Origin: Roseovarius atlanticus
GTDB lineage: Bacteria; Pseudomonadota; Alphaproteobacteria; Rhodobacterales; Rhodobacteraceae
NCBI RefSeq assembly: GCF_001441615.1
Contig: NZ_LAXJ01000020.1
Location: 1-64,000, forward strand
DNA length: 64,000 nt
Reading direction: 5' to 3'
Position numbers and translations under genes: made by a program. Position 1 is the first letter of the stretch. Every line of letters starts with the position of its first letter. Positions 46,192 to 55,686 of this stretch are shown here, piece after piece. The notes below the pieces were generated by a model. The model saw nothing but the letters and a program-made list of their open reading frames with translations. It made no database searches and was not told the origin of the DNA.

Positions 46192-47100
46192 ATGACAGAG
46201 CATCAGACGACCCACCAGGCGGAAGAGGATGCGCGGAACGAGGAGATCCTGATCTGGCTGAACGGGCGGATCGTACCGAAGGCAGAAGCGCTGATCAGTG
46301 TCTATGACAGCGGTTTCATGCTGGGCGACGGGGTTTGGGAAGGTCTGCGGCTGTATGACGGGACATGGGCGTTCGTGGACGAGCATCTGGATCGGTTGTT
46401 CGAGGCGGCGAAGGCGATCGACCTGGATATCGGCCTGACGCGCGAGGAGGTGTTGCAGGCCATTCTGGACACGCAGAGCGCCAATGAGATGACAAGCGAT
46501 GCCCATGCCCGCCTGATGGTGACGCGGGGCATCAAGACCCGGCCGTTTCAGCACCCCAGCCTGTCGCGGCAGGGGCCGACGATCACGATCATCATGGAGC
46601 ATTCGCGCCCCAAGATCGCGCGGCCCATACGGTTGGCCACGGTGCCGCATCTCCGGGGCCTGCCGATGACGCAGGACCCGAAGCTGAATTCACACTCCAA
46701 GCTCAATTGCATCCTGGCCTGTATTGCCGCGGAAAAAGCCGGGGCGGACGAGGCGTTGATGCTGGATGTGCATGGCTTCGTGAACACGACTAATGCCTGC
46801 AATTTCTTTATCGTTCGTAAAGGGGCCGTTTGGACCTCGACCGGGGACTATTGCATGAACGGGATCACGAGGCAGAAGGTGATCGATTTGTGCCGGGAAA
46901 ACGACATTCCGGTTTTCGAGCGGAACTATTCACTGGTAGATACCTACGGTGCCGACGAGGCATTTCTGACAGGCACGTTCGGCGCGCAGACGACGGTGAG
47001 CGAGATCGACGGGCGGCCCATCGGCGACGGTAAGGCCGGGCCGGTGACGCGTCGGATACAGGAGCTTTACAAGAACCTGATCGCCAAGGAATGCGCCTGA
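46192..47100 (+). CDS. Class IV PLP-dependent aminotransferase (BCAT/D-amino-acid type)
   Basis: A 302-residue fold-type IV aminotransferase. The PLP Lys is K170 in LNSHSKLNCILACIAAEKAG, and LISVYDSGFMLGDGVWEGLR and DEALMLDVHGFVNTTNACNFF are family blocks. EAFLTGTFGAQTTVSEIDGR holds the phosphate site. Members include branched-chain aminotransferase, D-alanine aminotransferase and 4-amino-4-deoxychorismate lyase. The sequence alone does not decide between them; the length and GLR motif favour the BCAT-like side. It is translationally coupled (TGATG) to a sulfotransferase-like gene. Confidence 0.88.
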   Translation: MTEHQTTHQAEEDARNEEILIWLNGRIVPKAEALISVYDSGFMLGDGVWEGLRLYDGTWAFVDEHLDRLFEAAKAIDLDIGLTREEVLQAILDTQSANEMTSDAHARLMVTRGIKTRPFQHPSLSRQGPTITIIMEHSRPKIARPIRLATVPHLRGLPMTQDPKLNSHSKLNCILACIAAEKAGADEALMLDVHGFVNTTNACNFFIVRKGAVWTSTGDYCMNGITRQKVIDLCRENDIPVFERNYSLVDTYGADEAFLTGTFGAQTTVSEIDGRPIGDGKAGPVTRRIQELYKNLIAKECA

Positions 47101-47831
47101 TGCGGATCGCGATGTGGTCGGGGCCGCGCAACCTGTCGACGGCGATGATGTATTCGTTTGCAGCGCGGGGCGATTGCGCGGTGATCGACGAGCCGTTCTA
47201 TGCGGCCTACCTGACGATGACGGGCCTGCAGCACCCGATGCGGGACGAGATCATCGCGTCGCAGCCGAGCGATCCGGAGGATGTTGTTGCCGGGCTGATC
47301 GGGCCTATCCCACGGGGAAAGCAGCACTTTTACCACAAGCACATGGCGCAGCACATTATCGACGGCGTGCCGCGCGACTGGATCCGGGACGTGGTGAACG
47401 TGTTCCTGATCCGGCATCCGGCGCGTGTGGTCGCGAGTTTTTCTGCCAAGTATGAAAAGCCGACACTGGACGATATCGGCTTTCGCCAGCAGGCGGAACT
47501 GTTCGAGCAGGTCAAGGCGCTGGGCGGCGATCCGGTGGTGATCGACAGTGCGGATATCCGGCGCGATCCGGAGGGCCAGTTGCGGGCCTTGTGCGCGCGG
47601 ATCGGGCTGGACTGGACGCCGAAGATGCTGGGCTGGCCCAAGGGTGGACATGAGGATGACGGCGTGTGGGCCAGTCACTGGTACGGGGCGGTGCATGGCT
47701 CGACCGGGTTTGCGTCGGCCGAGGGAGAGGTGCCGGAATTGACCGGCTGGAAGGCCGATTTGTCCGAAGCCGCGATGCCCTATTACGAAGCGCTGCGGGC
47801 GCATTCGGTCAGGGCATCGTTGCGGGGTTAA
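47100..47831 (+). CDS. Sulfotransferase-like P-loop protein
   Basis: A 243-residue cytoplasmic protein with a sulfotransferase-type 5'-phosphosulfate loop near its start (RIAMWSGPRNLSTAMMYSF) and the 3'-phosphate region VVNVFLIRHPARVVASFSAKYEK, as in PAPS-dependent sulfotransferases. HKHMAQHIIDGVPRDWIRD lies between. The sulfate acceptor is unknown, and a related non-sulfotransferase P-loop function cannot be excluded. ATG 47100 overlaps the aminotransferase stop by one base, so both proteins are probably made in step. A family 2 repeat begins 12 bp after the stop. Confidence 0.8.
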   Translation: MRIAMWSGPRNLSTAMMYSFAARGDCAVIDEPFYAAYLTMTGLQHPMRDEIIASQPSDPEDVVAGLIGPIPRGKQHFYHKHMAQHIIDGVPRDWIRDVVNVFLIRHPARVVASFSAKYEKPTLDDIGFRQQAELFEQVKALGGDPVVIDSADIRRDPEGQLRALCARIGLDWTPKMLGWPKGGHEDDGVWASHWYGAVHGSTGFASAEGEVPELTGWKADLSEAAMPYYEALRAHSVRASLRG

Positions 47832-47842
47832 CGGCGAATCAG

Positions 47843-47897
47843 GGTCGAAAAGGCACGTCGGTATCGCGTCGGTATTCCGGCGGTTCACCGACGGTGC
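47843..47897 (-). repeat. Dispersed intergenic repeat, family 2, copy 2 (inverted)
   Basis: Read on the minus strand, this block has the same order as copy 1: GCACCGTCGG, 11 bp, and a 22-bp core at 47876-47855 with two ATACCGACG units and one base difference, then GCCTTTT. It lies between the sulfotransferase-like gene and the 3' end of argG, so here it follows two convergent genes rather than preceding one. Confidence 0.7.
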
Positions 47898-47934
47898 CAG
47901 TGTCGCGCGCCATGTGTGAAGGCACCGCGCGCTC

Positions 47935-47954
47935 GGCAGCCCTGATGGGCTGCC
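47935..47954 (-). terminator. Hairpin terminator of argG
   Basis: A perfect 8-bp stem, GGCAGCCC with GGGCTGCC, closes a 4-base loop just 4 bp beyond the argG stop. It may serve both convergent genes. Confidence 0.6.
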
Positions 47955-47958
47955 TCGC

Positions 47959-49185
<1,227 letters not shown>

Positions 49186-49292
49186 CTTGGTACCCCTTTG
49201 CATGATGTTGCAGGGGCGATTACCGGGTTTTGTCATGCGGGGCAAGGCGGCGGAGGCTTGCCACGGGTGACGCGATGGGCGAAGGACGAGGG

Positions 49293-50525
49293 ATGAGCGA
49301 TTTCAGAACAAATGCCCGGGCCGCCGAGGCCGAAATGCGGGAAGTCTTCGAGCCGACGCCGTTGCAGCGCAATGCGCATCTGTCAGACAAATACGGCGCG
49401 GAGGTGTATCTGAAGCGCGAGGATTTGAGCCCGGTGCGGAGTTACAAACTGCGTGGGGCGTTCAACGCGATGCGCAAGGTGATGGATGGCGGCGATGCGC
49501 CGGTGTTCGTCTGTGCGAGCGCTGGCAACCATGCGCAGGGCGTGGCGTTCATGTGCCGGCATTTCGGGGTGAGGGGCGTGATCTTCATGCCGGTGACGAC
49601 GCCGCAGCAGAAGATCGGGCAGACGCGCAAGTTTGGCGGCGATGCAGTGACGATCCGCATGGTTGGAGACTATTTCGACGACACGCTGGCCAAGGCGCAG
49701 GCCTATTGCGCCGAGGTGGGCGGGCATTTCCTGTCGCCGTTTGACGACGAGGACGTGATCGAGGGGCAGGCGTCGGTCGCGGTGGAAATCGAGGCGCAGT
49801 TGGGCGTGGTGCCGGACCGGATCGTGCTGCCGGTGGGCGGTGGGGGTCTGTCGTCGGGCGTGCGCAGTTATTTCGGGCCGGAAGCGAACATGGTCTTCGT
49901 GGAGCCGGTGGGCGGGGCCTGTCTTGCGGCGGCGTTGAAGGCCGGCGAGCCTGTGCGGCTAAAGTCCGTGAACACCTTTGCCGATGGGGCGGCGGTGGCG
50001 CAGATCGGGGCGCGGACGTTTAAGCGGCTGCGCGATGTCGACGCGGCCAATGTGATTGCGGTGGCCGAAGATCGGGTCTGCACCACGATGCTGGAGATGC
50101 TGAACATCGAGGGTATGGTGCTGGAACCGGCAGGCGCGTTGGCGGTGGATGCGTTGAAGGATCTTGATGTGCGTCCGGGCGAGACGATCGTGTGTGTCAC
50201 CTCGGGCGGGAATTTCGACTTCGAGCGGTTGCCGGAGGTCAAGGAGCGGGCGCAGCGGTTCGCGGGTCTGAAGAAATATTTCGTTTTGCGGATGCCGCAG
50301 CGGCCCGGCGCGCTGAAGGATTTCCTGACGATCCTTGGCCCCGACGACGATATCGCGCGGTTCGAGTATCTGAAGAAATCGGCGCGCAACTTCGGCTCGG
50401 TCCTGATCGGGATCGAGACCAGTGACGCGGCCAATTTCGAGCGGATCGAAGCAGAGATGGCCGCGGGCGGGTTCGAACACCGCGACATCACCAATGACCA
50501 GATCCTGGCGGAATTCCTAATTTGA
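49293..50525 (+). CDS. ilvA: Threonine ammonia-lyase (threonine dehydratase), IlvA type
   Basis: IlvA converts threonine to 2-oxobutanoate, the first step to isoleucine. The 410-residue product has the PLP Lys in [15 protein letters not shown] (K52), substrate loop [19 protein letters not shown], glycine-rich phosphate site [17 protein letters not shown] and [13 protein letters not shown]. It ends in an ACT-like regulatory domain ([19 protein letters not shown]). One ACT-like domain is present, as in the shorter IlvA form. AAGGA lies seven bases before ATG 49293. Its end overlaps the hpt gene by 9 bp. Confidence 0.93.
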   Translation: MSDFRTNARAAEAEMREVFEPTPLQRNAHLSDKYGAEVYLKREDLSPVRSYKLRGAFNAMRKVMDGGDAPVFVCASAGNHAQGVAFMCRHFGVRGVIFMPVTTPQQKIGQTRKFGGDAVTIRMVGDYFDDTLAKAQAYCAEVGGHFLSPFDDEDVIEGQASVAVEIEAQLGVVPDRIVLPVGGGGLSSGVRSYFGPEANMVFVEPVGGACLAAALKAGEPVRLKSVNTFADGAAVAQIGARTFKRLRDVDAANVIAVAEDRVCTTMLEMLNIEGMVLEPAGALAVDALKDLDVRPGETIVCVTSGGNFDFERLPEVKERAQRFAGLKKYFVLRMPQRPGALKDFLTILGPDDDIARFEYLKKSARNFGSVLIGIETSDAANFERIEAEMAAGGFEHRDITNDQILAEFLI

Positions 50526-50849
50526 CGTCAGTCGGGGCAGTTCGCCCAGGAATTCGGTCTTGGACGAGGCGTAGGTCTCGACGATATGGGCAAGGTCGAT
50601 ATCCGACGCGTTGCCCCGGGCGACGGTGACCTCGCCATCCTTGCAGAGTTTGGAAAAATCGTCGAAGCCCAGGTTGAGGGCGCTTCCTTTGAGGAAATGC
50701 AGCTTGGCCTCGAGCGTTTCGGGGGCGGGATTGGCGCGAAGCTCGGCGATCTCTTCCTCGACCTCTTCTAGGAAGATCTCGACGACCTCGTCGAAATCCT
50801 CGGGCCCGATTTCGTCGCGCAGTTGGGTCACTCGGTTCCAGTCGATCAT
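50517..50849 (-). CDS. Stand-alone histidine phosphotransfer (Hpt) protein
   Basis: A 110-residue single Hpt domain. The phospho-accepting histidine is H51 in LEAKLHFLKGSALNLGFDDF, within a four-helix bundle that begins VEIFLEEVEEEIAELRANP. Such proteins shuttle phosphate between hybrid kinases and response regulators. The gene is divergent from the response regulator-phosphatase gene 143 bp away, its likely partner. No histidine kinase is adjacent, so the phosphate donor is elsewhere. Confidence 0.9.
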   Translation of the reverse strand: MIDWNRVTQLRDEIGPEDFDEVVEIFLEEVEEEIAELRANPAPETLEAKLHFLKGSALNLGFDDFSKLCKDGEVTVARGNASDIDLAHIVETYASSKTEFLGELPRLTSN

Positions 50850-50915
50850 GGCATCCTCCTTTGCCCCGGACGCTAGGCGGGGCGGGATTAAGGGCGCGTG
50901 AAGGCCGGGGGTGAA

Positions 50916-50930
50916 TTAAACGGCATTTTA
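50916..50930. promoter_or_regulatory. Near-CtrA box between hpt and the RR-phosphatase gene
   Basis: TTAAACGGCATTTTA is TTAA-N7-TTTA, one base from the full CtrA sequence, in the shared 143-bp upstream region of two signalling genes. A single mismatch makes this tentative. Confidence 0.3.
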
Positions 50931-50992
50931 GGCTTCACATGGCGTTAAGGGGGACGTGGTTGCATATGGGTCAAAACATTTAGGCAAGACCC

Positions 50993-52267
50993 GTGTCGGT
51001 TCACCCCAGCAAGGCGCCAGACCCGCCGTCCGATCAGATGAGCATACGCCGTGTGCTGGTTGTCGATGACAGCCGGTTGCAGCGGCGTATCATCCACGCG
51101 GCCCTGTCGCGGCTGGGTCTGGAGGTTGTCGAGGCGGGCTCGGGGACCGAAGCGCTGGAGGTTTGCGAGGCGGCGGCGCCGGATCTGGTGATTAGCGACT
51201 GGATGATGCCGGGGATGAACGGGCTGGAACTGTGCCGTGCGTTCCGGGCGCTGCCAAGAGAGGAGTACGGGTATTTCATCCTGGTGACCTCGAAAAGCGA
51301 GAAGGAAGAGGTGGCGCTGGGCCTGGATGCCGGGGCGGACGATTTCCTGACCAAGCCGATCAACCCCGGCGAGTTGCGGGCGCGGATCGCGGCGGGCGAC
51401 CGGATCGTGCGGATGCAGCGCGAGCTGAGCGCGACAAACAGGCTGGTCCGGGAAACGCTGGCGGAGTTGCAGGCGCTTTACGATTCGCTCGACAATGACC
51501 TGATCGAGGCGAAGAAGCTGCAACAGTCCCTGATTTCCGAACGCTACCGTGACCTTGGCCCAGCGCAGGTGTCGATGTTGTTGCGCTCGGCGGCGCATGT
51601 GGGGGGCGACCTTGTTGGGGTCTTTCCGGTAAGCGAGACGCGAATCGGGCTTTATGCGATCGACGTGTCGGGCCACGGCGTGAGCTCGGCGCTTATGACG
51701 GCGCGGCTGGCGGGATACCTGTCGGCCACCTCTCCCGAGCAAAACGTGGCGTTGGTGCTGGGGCCGGGCGGATTTCGGCCGCGCCCGCCCGACGAGGTGC
51801 TGGCGGACCTGAATCAGATGTTTTTGGGTGAAATAGAGACTGAACTATATTTCACCATGCTGTTGGCGGATGCCGATCTTGAAACAGGTCGGGTGACCAT
51901 GGCGCAGGCGGGGCACCCCTGCCCGGCCATTCAGCGGGCCGATGGGCGGGTCGAGTTTTCGGGGCCCGGCGGCCTGCCCGTCGGGCTGATTGACGGCGCG
52001 ACCTATGAGCGGTTCGAGGTGCAGCTTTATCCCGGGGACCGGTTGTTCCTGCATTCCGACGGGGTGGATGAGTGCGCGGATGCGGCGGGCACGCTTTTGG
52101 GAGAAGAGGGCGTGCGGCGCCTCATGCAGGAGTTGCGGCAGACCGAGGGCATGGCGTTTCTGGAATCGGTGATCTGGAAACTGGCAGAGTATGCCGGGCG
52201 CGACGATTTCGACGACGACGTGTCGGCGGTGCTGCTGGAGTTCAAGCCAGTCGGAACAGCGCCCTGA
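50993..52267 (+). CDS. Response regulator with PP2C-type (SpoIIE/RsbU-like) phosphatase output
   Basis: A 424-residue protein. The receiver domain (about 18-140) has RVLVVDDSRLQRR, acceptor D69 in LVISDWMMPGMNG, and FLTKPINPGEL. A coiled-coil linker (VRETLAELQALYDSLDNDL) follows, then a PPM phosphatase domain with GGDLVGVFPVSETRIGLYAI, DVSGHGVSSALMTARLAGYL, YFTMLLADADLETG, AGHPCPAI and FLHSDGVDECADA. The output usually dephosphorylates an anti-sigma-factor antagonist, but no such gene is nearby. The start is GTG 50993 with AGGCAAG upstream; ATG 51038 is an alternative. The divergent Hpt protein is the likely input. Confidence 0.92.
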   Translation: MSVHPSKAPDPPSDQMSIRRVLVVDDSRLQRRIIHAALSRLGLEVVEAGSGTEALEVCEAAAPDLVISDWMMPGMNGLELCRAFRALPREEYGYFILVTSKSEKEEVALGLDAGADDFLTKPINPGELRARIAAGDRIVRMQRELSATNRLVRETLAELQALYDSLDNDLIEAKKLQQSLISERYRDLGPAQVSMLLRSAAHVGGDLVGVFPVSETRIGLYAIDVSGHGVSSALMTARLAGYLSATSPEQNVALVLGPGGFRPRPPDEVLADLNQMFLGEIETELYFTMLLADADLETGRVTMAQAGHPCPAIQRADGRVEFSGPGGLPVGLIDGATYERFEVQLYPGDRLFLHSDGVDECADAAGTLLGEEGVRRLMQELRQTEGMAFLESVIWKLAEYAGRDDFDDDVSAVLLEFKPVGTAP

Positions 52268-52682
52268 CGAAGTGCCGGTCGCCGGGGTTGCCGACATGGC
52301 GGGCGGCGGTTTCGGGATCGGCGAAGAATGCGGTATGGCCCGGCTCGGACGGTGCCGAGAGGGGCCGCACCGGGCGGGCGTGGTAGATGATGCAGATCTT
52401 GTCGGCCCAGAGATCGTATTCCGGCATGTAGACGAAGCGGCGGAACGACCCCAAACGCCGGGGCGCGGCGATGCGCCAGCCGGTTTCCTCGAACACTTCG
52501 CGGTGCAGCGCCTGCAGGGGCGATTCGCCGGGGTCGATGCCGCCGCCGGGCAATTGCATCTCGGGCTTGGGCTCTTCCTGCCAGGTCAGGAGGAGTTTTC
52601 CGTTGCGCGGCAGGATGGCATAGGCGCCGGGGCGCGCGGTGTAACGGATATCTGGCCGTGGCGGCTTGCCGAAGCGTCGCAT
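52242..52682 (-). CDS. NUDIX hydrolase
   Basis: A 146-residue NUDIX protein with a complete box, GGGIDPGESPLQALHREVFEETGW, here quoted in two parts: GGGIDPGESPL and QALHREVFEETGW. The N-terminus (RPGAYAILPRNGKLLLTWQE) is the usual first strand. Substrates of this type range over nucleotide sugars, capped RNA and oxidised nucleotides, so the specific one is not known. ATG 52682 has AAGGGGG upstream; the frame to 52820 runs into the hslO promoter. Its 3' end overlaps the convergent phosphatase gene by 26 bp. Confidence 0.9.
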   Translation of the reverse strand: MRRFGKPPRPDIRYTARPGAYAILPRNGKLLLTWQEEPKPEMQLPGGGIDPGESPLQALHREVFEETGWRIAAPRRLGSFRRFVYMPEYDLWADKICIIYHARPVRPLSAPSEPGHTAFFADPETAARHVGNPGDRHFVRALFRLA

Positions 52683-52774
52683 GGCGCGGCCCCCTTGGAG
52701 TATGCCTTGTTGCGCATATATAGTCGCGATATGCCAAGAACGGGCGCACAAGAAAACCCCCCAAAGGATACGCG

Positions 52775-53767
52775 ATGACACTCGGCCAGAAGATCGCCTG
52801 GGACGATACCGTCCTGCCATTTCAATTGGACCAATCGGACGTGCGCGGCCGCGTGGTGCGGCTGGACGGTGTGCTGGATGGTGTGCTGAAGCAGCATGAT
52901 TATCCCGCGCCGGTGGAGGCGCTGATTGCCGAGATGGCGCTGATGACGGCGCTGATCGGGCAGACGATCAAGCTGCGCTGGAAGCTGTCGTTGCAGGTGC
53001 AGGCGAACGGGCCGGTGCGGATGATCGCGACGGATTATTTCGCCCCGTCCGAGGATGGCGAGCCGGCGAAGATCCGCGCCTATGCCAGTTTCGACGCAGA
53101 GCAGATCACGGATGCGACGCCGTTCGACCAGATCGGCGAAGGGTATTTCGCGGTGATTCTGGACCAGGGCAAGGACACCGCGCCTTACCAGGGGATCACA
53201 CCGATTGCAGGCGCACGGCTGAGCGATTGCGCCGAAGCCTATTTCGCGCAGTCCGAGCAATTGCCGACGCGGTTTGCGCTGAGCTATGGCCGTTCGACCG
53301 AGGGCGACGGGCGCGAACATTGGCGCGCGGGTGGCGTGATGATCCAGATGATGCCCAAGGCGTCGCCGTTTGCCAGCGGTGGCGGAAGCGGCGAAGACGG
53401 GTTGCTGTCGGCCTCGGACATCCTGGATGAGGACGGCGAGGAGAACTGGAACCGCGTGAACACCCTGCTGGACACGGTCGAGGACCTGGAGCTGATCGGG
53501 CCGTCGGTGTCGTCGACCGACCTGCTGGTGCGTCTGTTTCACGAAGAAACCCCGCGCGTCTTCGACGTGCAGCCGGTGCGCTTTGGCTGTACCTGTTCCG
53601 AGGAACGGTTGCGCAACAGCCTGTCGATCTATTCGGCCAAGGATATCGGGCACATGACCACCGACGAGGGCACGGTCACCGCCGATTGCCAGTTCTGCGG
53701 GGCGCATTACACGCTCGACCCGGCGACGCTGGGTTTCGAGGCCGAGGCGAAGGGCGATGACGAGTGA
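52775..53767 (+). CDS. hslO: Redox-regulated chaperone Hsp33
   Basis: Hsp33 becomes an ATP-independent holdase when oxidised. The 330-residue product has the N-terminal core (QSDVRGRVVRLDGVLDGVLK, MTALIGQTIKLRWKLSLQVQ, GPVRMIATDYF) and the C-terminal zinc redox switch with four cysteines: CTC in FGCTCSEERLRNSL (about 271 and 273) and CQFC in DCQFCGAHYTL (about 305 and 308). The switch is intact. AAAGGA lies before ATG 52775. It overlaps the next NUDIX gene by 11 bp. Confidence 0.95.
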   Translation: MTLGQKIAWDDTVLPFQLDQSDVRGRVVRLDGVLDGVLKQHDYPAPVEALIAEMALMTALIGQTIKLRWKLSLQVQANGPVRMIATDYFAPSEDGEPAKIRAYASFDAEQITDATPFDQIGEGYFAVILDQGKDTAPYQGITPIAGARLSDCAEAYFAQSEQLPTRFALSYGRSTEGDGREHWRAGGVMIQMMPKASPFASGGGSGEDGLLSASDILDEDGEENWNRVNTLLDTVEDLELIGPSVSSTDLLVRLFHEETPRVFDVQPVRFGCTCSEERLRNSLSIYSAKDIGHMTTDEGTVTADCQFCGAHYTLDPATLGFEAEAKGDDE

Positions 53768-54362
53768 CCTGATCGCGACCCTGCGCGATGCGTTGCAGGG
53801 CGACATGGCACCGTCGTCGGATTACGACCTGAACCCGGATGTGGTTTTGCCGGAGGGGCGCAAGCTTCGGCCTGCCGGAGTGCTGGTGCCGATCGAGGTG
53901 ACGGAAGCGGGCGCGCGGCTGTGGCTGACCAAGCGGTCCTCGGCCTTGCAGCATCATCCGGGGCAGGTCGCCTTTCCGGGTGGCAAGCAGGAAGAGGGCG
54001 ACGCGGATATCGTGGCCGCCGCGCTGCGCGAGGCGCATGAGGAAATCGGGCTGTCACCGGACAAGGTGGAGGTGTTGGGCACGTTGCCGCCGCACGAGAC
54101 GGTGACGAGTTTTTACGTGACGCCGGTGATCGGGGTTATTTCGGGTCCTTTCGAGCCGGTGCCCGAGGCGGGCGAAGTGGAGGAAGTGTTCTCGGTTCCG
54201 CTGGAGCATGTGATGGAATTGGGCCGGTTCAGGGTCGAATCCCGGCGCTGGCGCGGGACGCGGCGGCATTACTTCGCGGTGCCGTACGGGCCTTATTATA
54301 TCTGGGGCGCGACCGCGCGGATGTTGCGCGCGATGGCCGAGGCTGTACGCTTGGGCGCATGA
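53757..54362 (+). CDS. NUDIX hydrolase, CoA pyrophosphatase type (NudL/YeaB)
   Basis: A 201-residue protein with the UPF0035 signature region (LTKRSSALQHHPGQVAFPGG) just before the NUDIX box (GGKQEEGDADIVAAALREAH then EEIGL). That pair defines the coenzyme A/ADP-ribose diphosphatase group, which releases 3'-phospho-AMP and 4'-phosphopantetheine from CoA. TSFYVTPVIGVISGPFEPVP is also typical. It overlaps hslO by 11 bp and the CCA-type gene by 4 bp, so the three are likely one transcript. Confidence 0.92.
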   Translation: MTSDLIATLRDALQGDMAPSSDYDLNPDVVLPEGRKLRPAGVLVPIEVTEAGARLWLTKRSSALQHHPGQVAFPGGKQEEGDADIVAAALREAHEEIGLSPDKVEVLGTLPPHETVTSFYVTPVIGVISGPFEPVPEAGEVEEVFSVPLEHVMELGRFRVESRRWRGTRRHYFAVPYGPYYIWGATARMLRAMAEAVRLGA

Positions 54363-55516
54363 CCCTGACAGGCCCTTGGATCGACGCGGACGAGACGCAG
54401 GACGTGTGCCGGATGCTGGAGGCAGCCGGGCATCGCGCGTTGTTGGTCGGCGGGTGCGTGCGCAACGCGCTGATGGGCGTGGCGGTGAACGACATCGACA
54501 TCAGCACGGATGCGCGGCCCGAGACCGTGATAGCGCTGGCCGAAGCGGCGGGAATGAAACCGGTGCCGACCGGCATCGAGCATGGCACGGTGACGGTGGT
54601 GTGTAGGGGCGTGCCGTTCGAGGTAACCACGTTTCGCAAGGATGTGGAGACGGACGGGCGGCGCGCCGTGGTCGCCTTTGCCGATGACATGGAAAGCGAC
54701 GCGCGGCGGCGGGATTTCACGGTGAATGCGCTGTATGCGACGCGAAAGGGCGACGTGATCGACCCGCTGGGCGGGTTGCCGGATATCGCGGCGCGGCGCA
54801 TCCGGTTCATTGACGATGCCGAGACGCGGATCCGGGAAGATTACCTGCGCATCCTGCGGTTCTTTCGATTTCACGCGGCCTATGGTGACCCGGATGGCGG
54901 TCTGGACCCGGACGGGCTGGCCGCCTGCGCGGCGCTGGCAGACGGGATCGACGGGCTGTCGAAAGAGCGGATCGGCGCGGAAATGGTCAAACTGCTGGCG
55001 GTGCGCGACCCCGCGCCTGCGGTGGCTGCGATGCGGCAGGCGGGGGTGCTGGCGCATGTGCTGCCCGGCGCCGGGGATTGGGCGCTGGCGCCGCTGGTGC
55101 ATCTGGAAGAGACGCATGGAGTTGGCGTGGACGCATTGCGGCGGTTAGCGGTGCTGAGCGGAAAAAGTCCGGTCGAGGCGCTGCGCCTGAGCCGTAAGGA
55201 TGCGCGGCGGCTGGAGGTTTTGCGGGACGAGGCCGCCGGCACACAGACGCCGGAGGCCTTGGGCTATTACCACGGGGCGGAGACCGCGCGCGATATCTTG
55301 CTGTTGCGCGCCGCCCTGTTGGAGATGCCGATTCCAGTTGAGGCCCTTGCCGGGATAGAGTTGGGTGCCACGGCCAGTTTCCCGGTGGGCGCCGAGGATC
55401 TGATGCCGGAATACGAGGGCGCCGCGCTGGGCAAGAGGCTGCAAAAGCTGGAGGCGGCTTGGATCGCGTCGGGCTTTACGCTCGACCGGCAGGCGCTGCT
55501 GGCACTGGCGACATGA
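54359..55516 (+). CDS. CCA-adding tRNA nucleotidyltransferase / poly(A) polymerase-type protein
   Basis: A 385-residue class II nucleotidyltransferase. The head has RALLVGGCVRNALMGVAVND, DIDISTDARPETV (the metal-binding DxD) and GTVTVVCRGVPFEVTTFRKD. The neck has DARRRDFTVNALYATRKGD, and the body starts TRIREDYLRILRFFRFHAAY. Alphaproteobacteria have a single protein of this class, which adds or repairs the CCA end of tRNA. Poly(A) polymerase activity cannot be ruled out from sequence. ATGA overlap with the upstream NUDIX gene. Confidence 0.92.
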   Translation: MTLTGPWIDADETQDVCRMLEAAGHRALLVGGCVRNALMGVAVNDIDISTDARPETVIALAEAAGMKPVPTGIEHGTVTVVCRGVPFEVTTFRKDVETDGRRAVVAFADDMESDARRRDFTVNALYATRKGDVIDPLGGLPDIAARRIRFIDDAETRIREDYLRILRFFRFHAAYGDPDGGLDPDGLAACAALADGIDGLSKERIGAEMVKLLAVRDPAPAVAAMRQAGVLAHVLPGAGDWALAPLVHLEETHGVGVDALRRLAVLSGKSPVEALRLSRKDARRLEVLRDEAAGTQTPEALGYYHGAETARDILLLRAALLEMPIPVEALAGIELGATASFPVGAEDLMPEYEGAALGKRLQKLEAAWIASGFTLDRQALLALAT

Positions 55517-55579
55517 AAGGGTCATTTGACTTCGCGGCCCTTTGGCGGCATCTTGCCCGCACCACATGGAGGTTGAGAC

Positions 55580-55609
55580 ATGTTTATCGGGGATTTTGAA
55601 CGCTCATAA
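55580..55609 (+). CDS. Possible nine-codon leader peptide
   Basis: ATG 55580 begins MFIGDFERS and stops at TAA 55607-55609. It is preceded at seven bases by a perfect GGAGG, a stronger site than that of the ABC gene 78 bp downstream. A TTGACT/CATCTT pair with 17-bp spacing (55526-55554) could drive it. The peptide shows no attenuator-type codon run. It may be a translated leader or chance. Confidence 0.3.
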   Translation: MFIGDFERS

Positions 55610-55686
55610 GCGCCGGATCGCAGAAGTGATCCCGTGCGCGGCGTCGCGCCCCTTTGCCATGTCTATTCCTTCGCGGAGTCCCCTCC

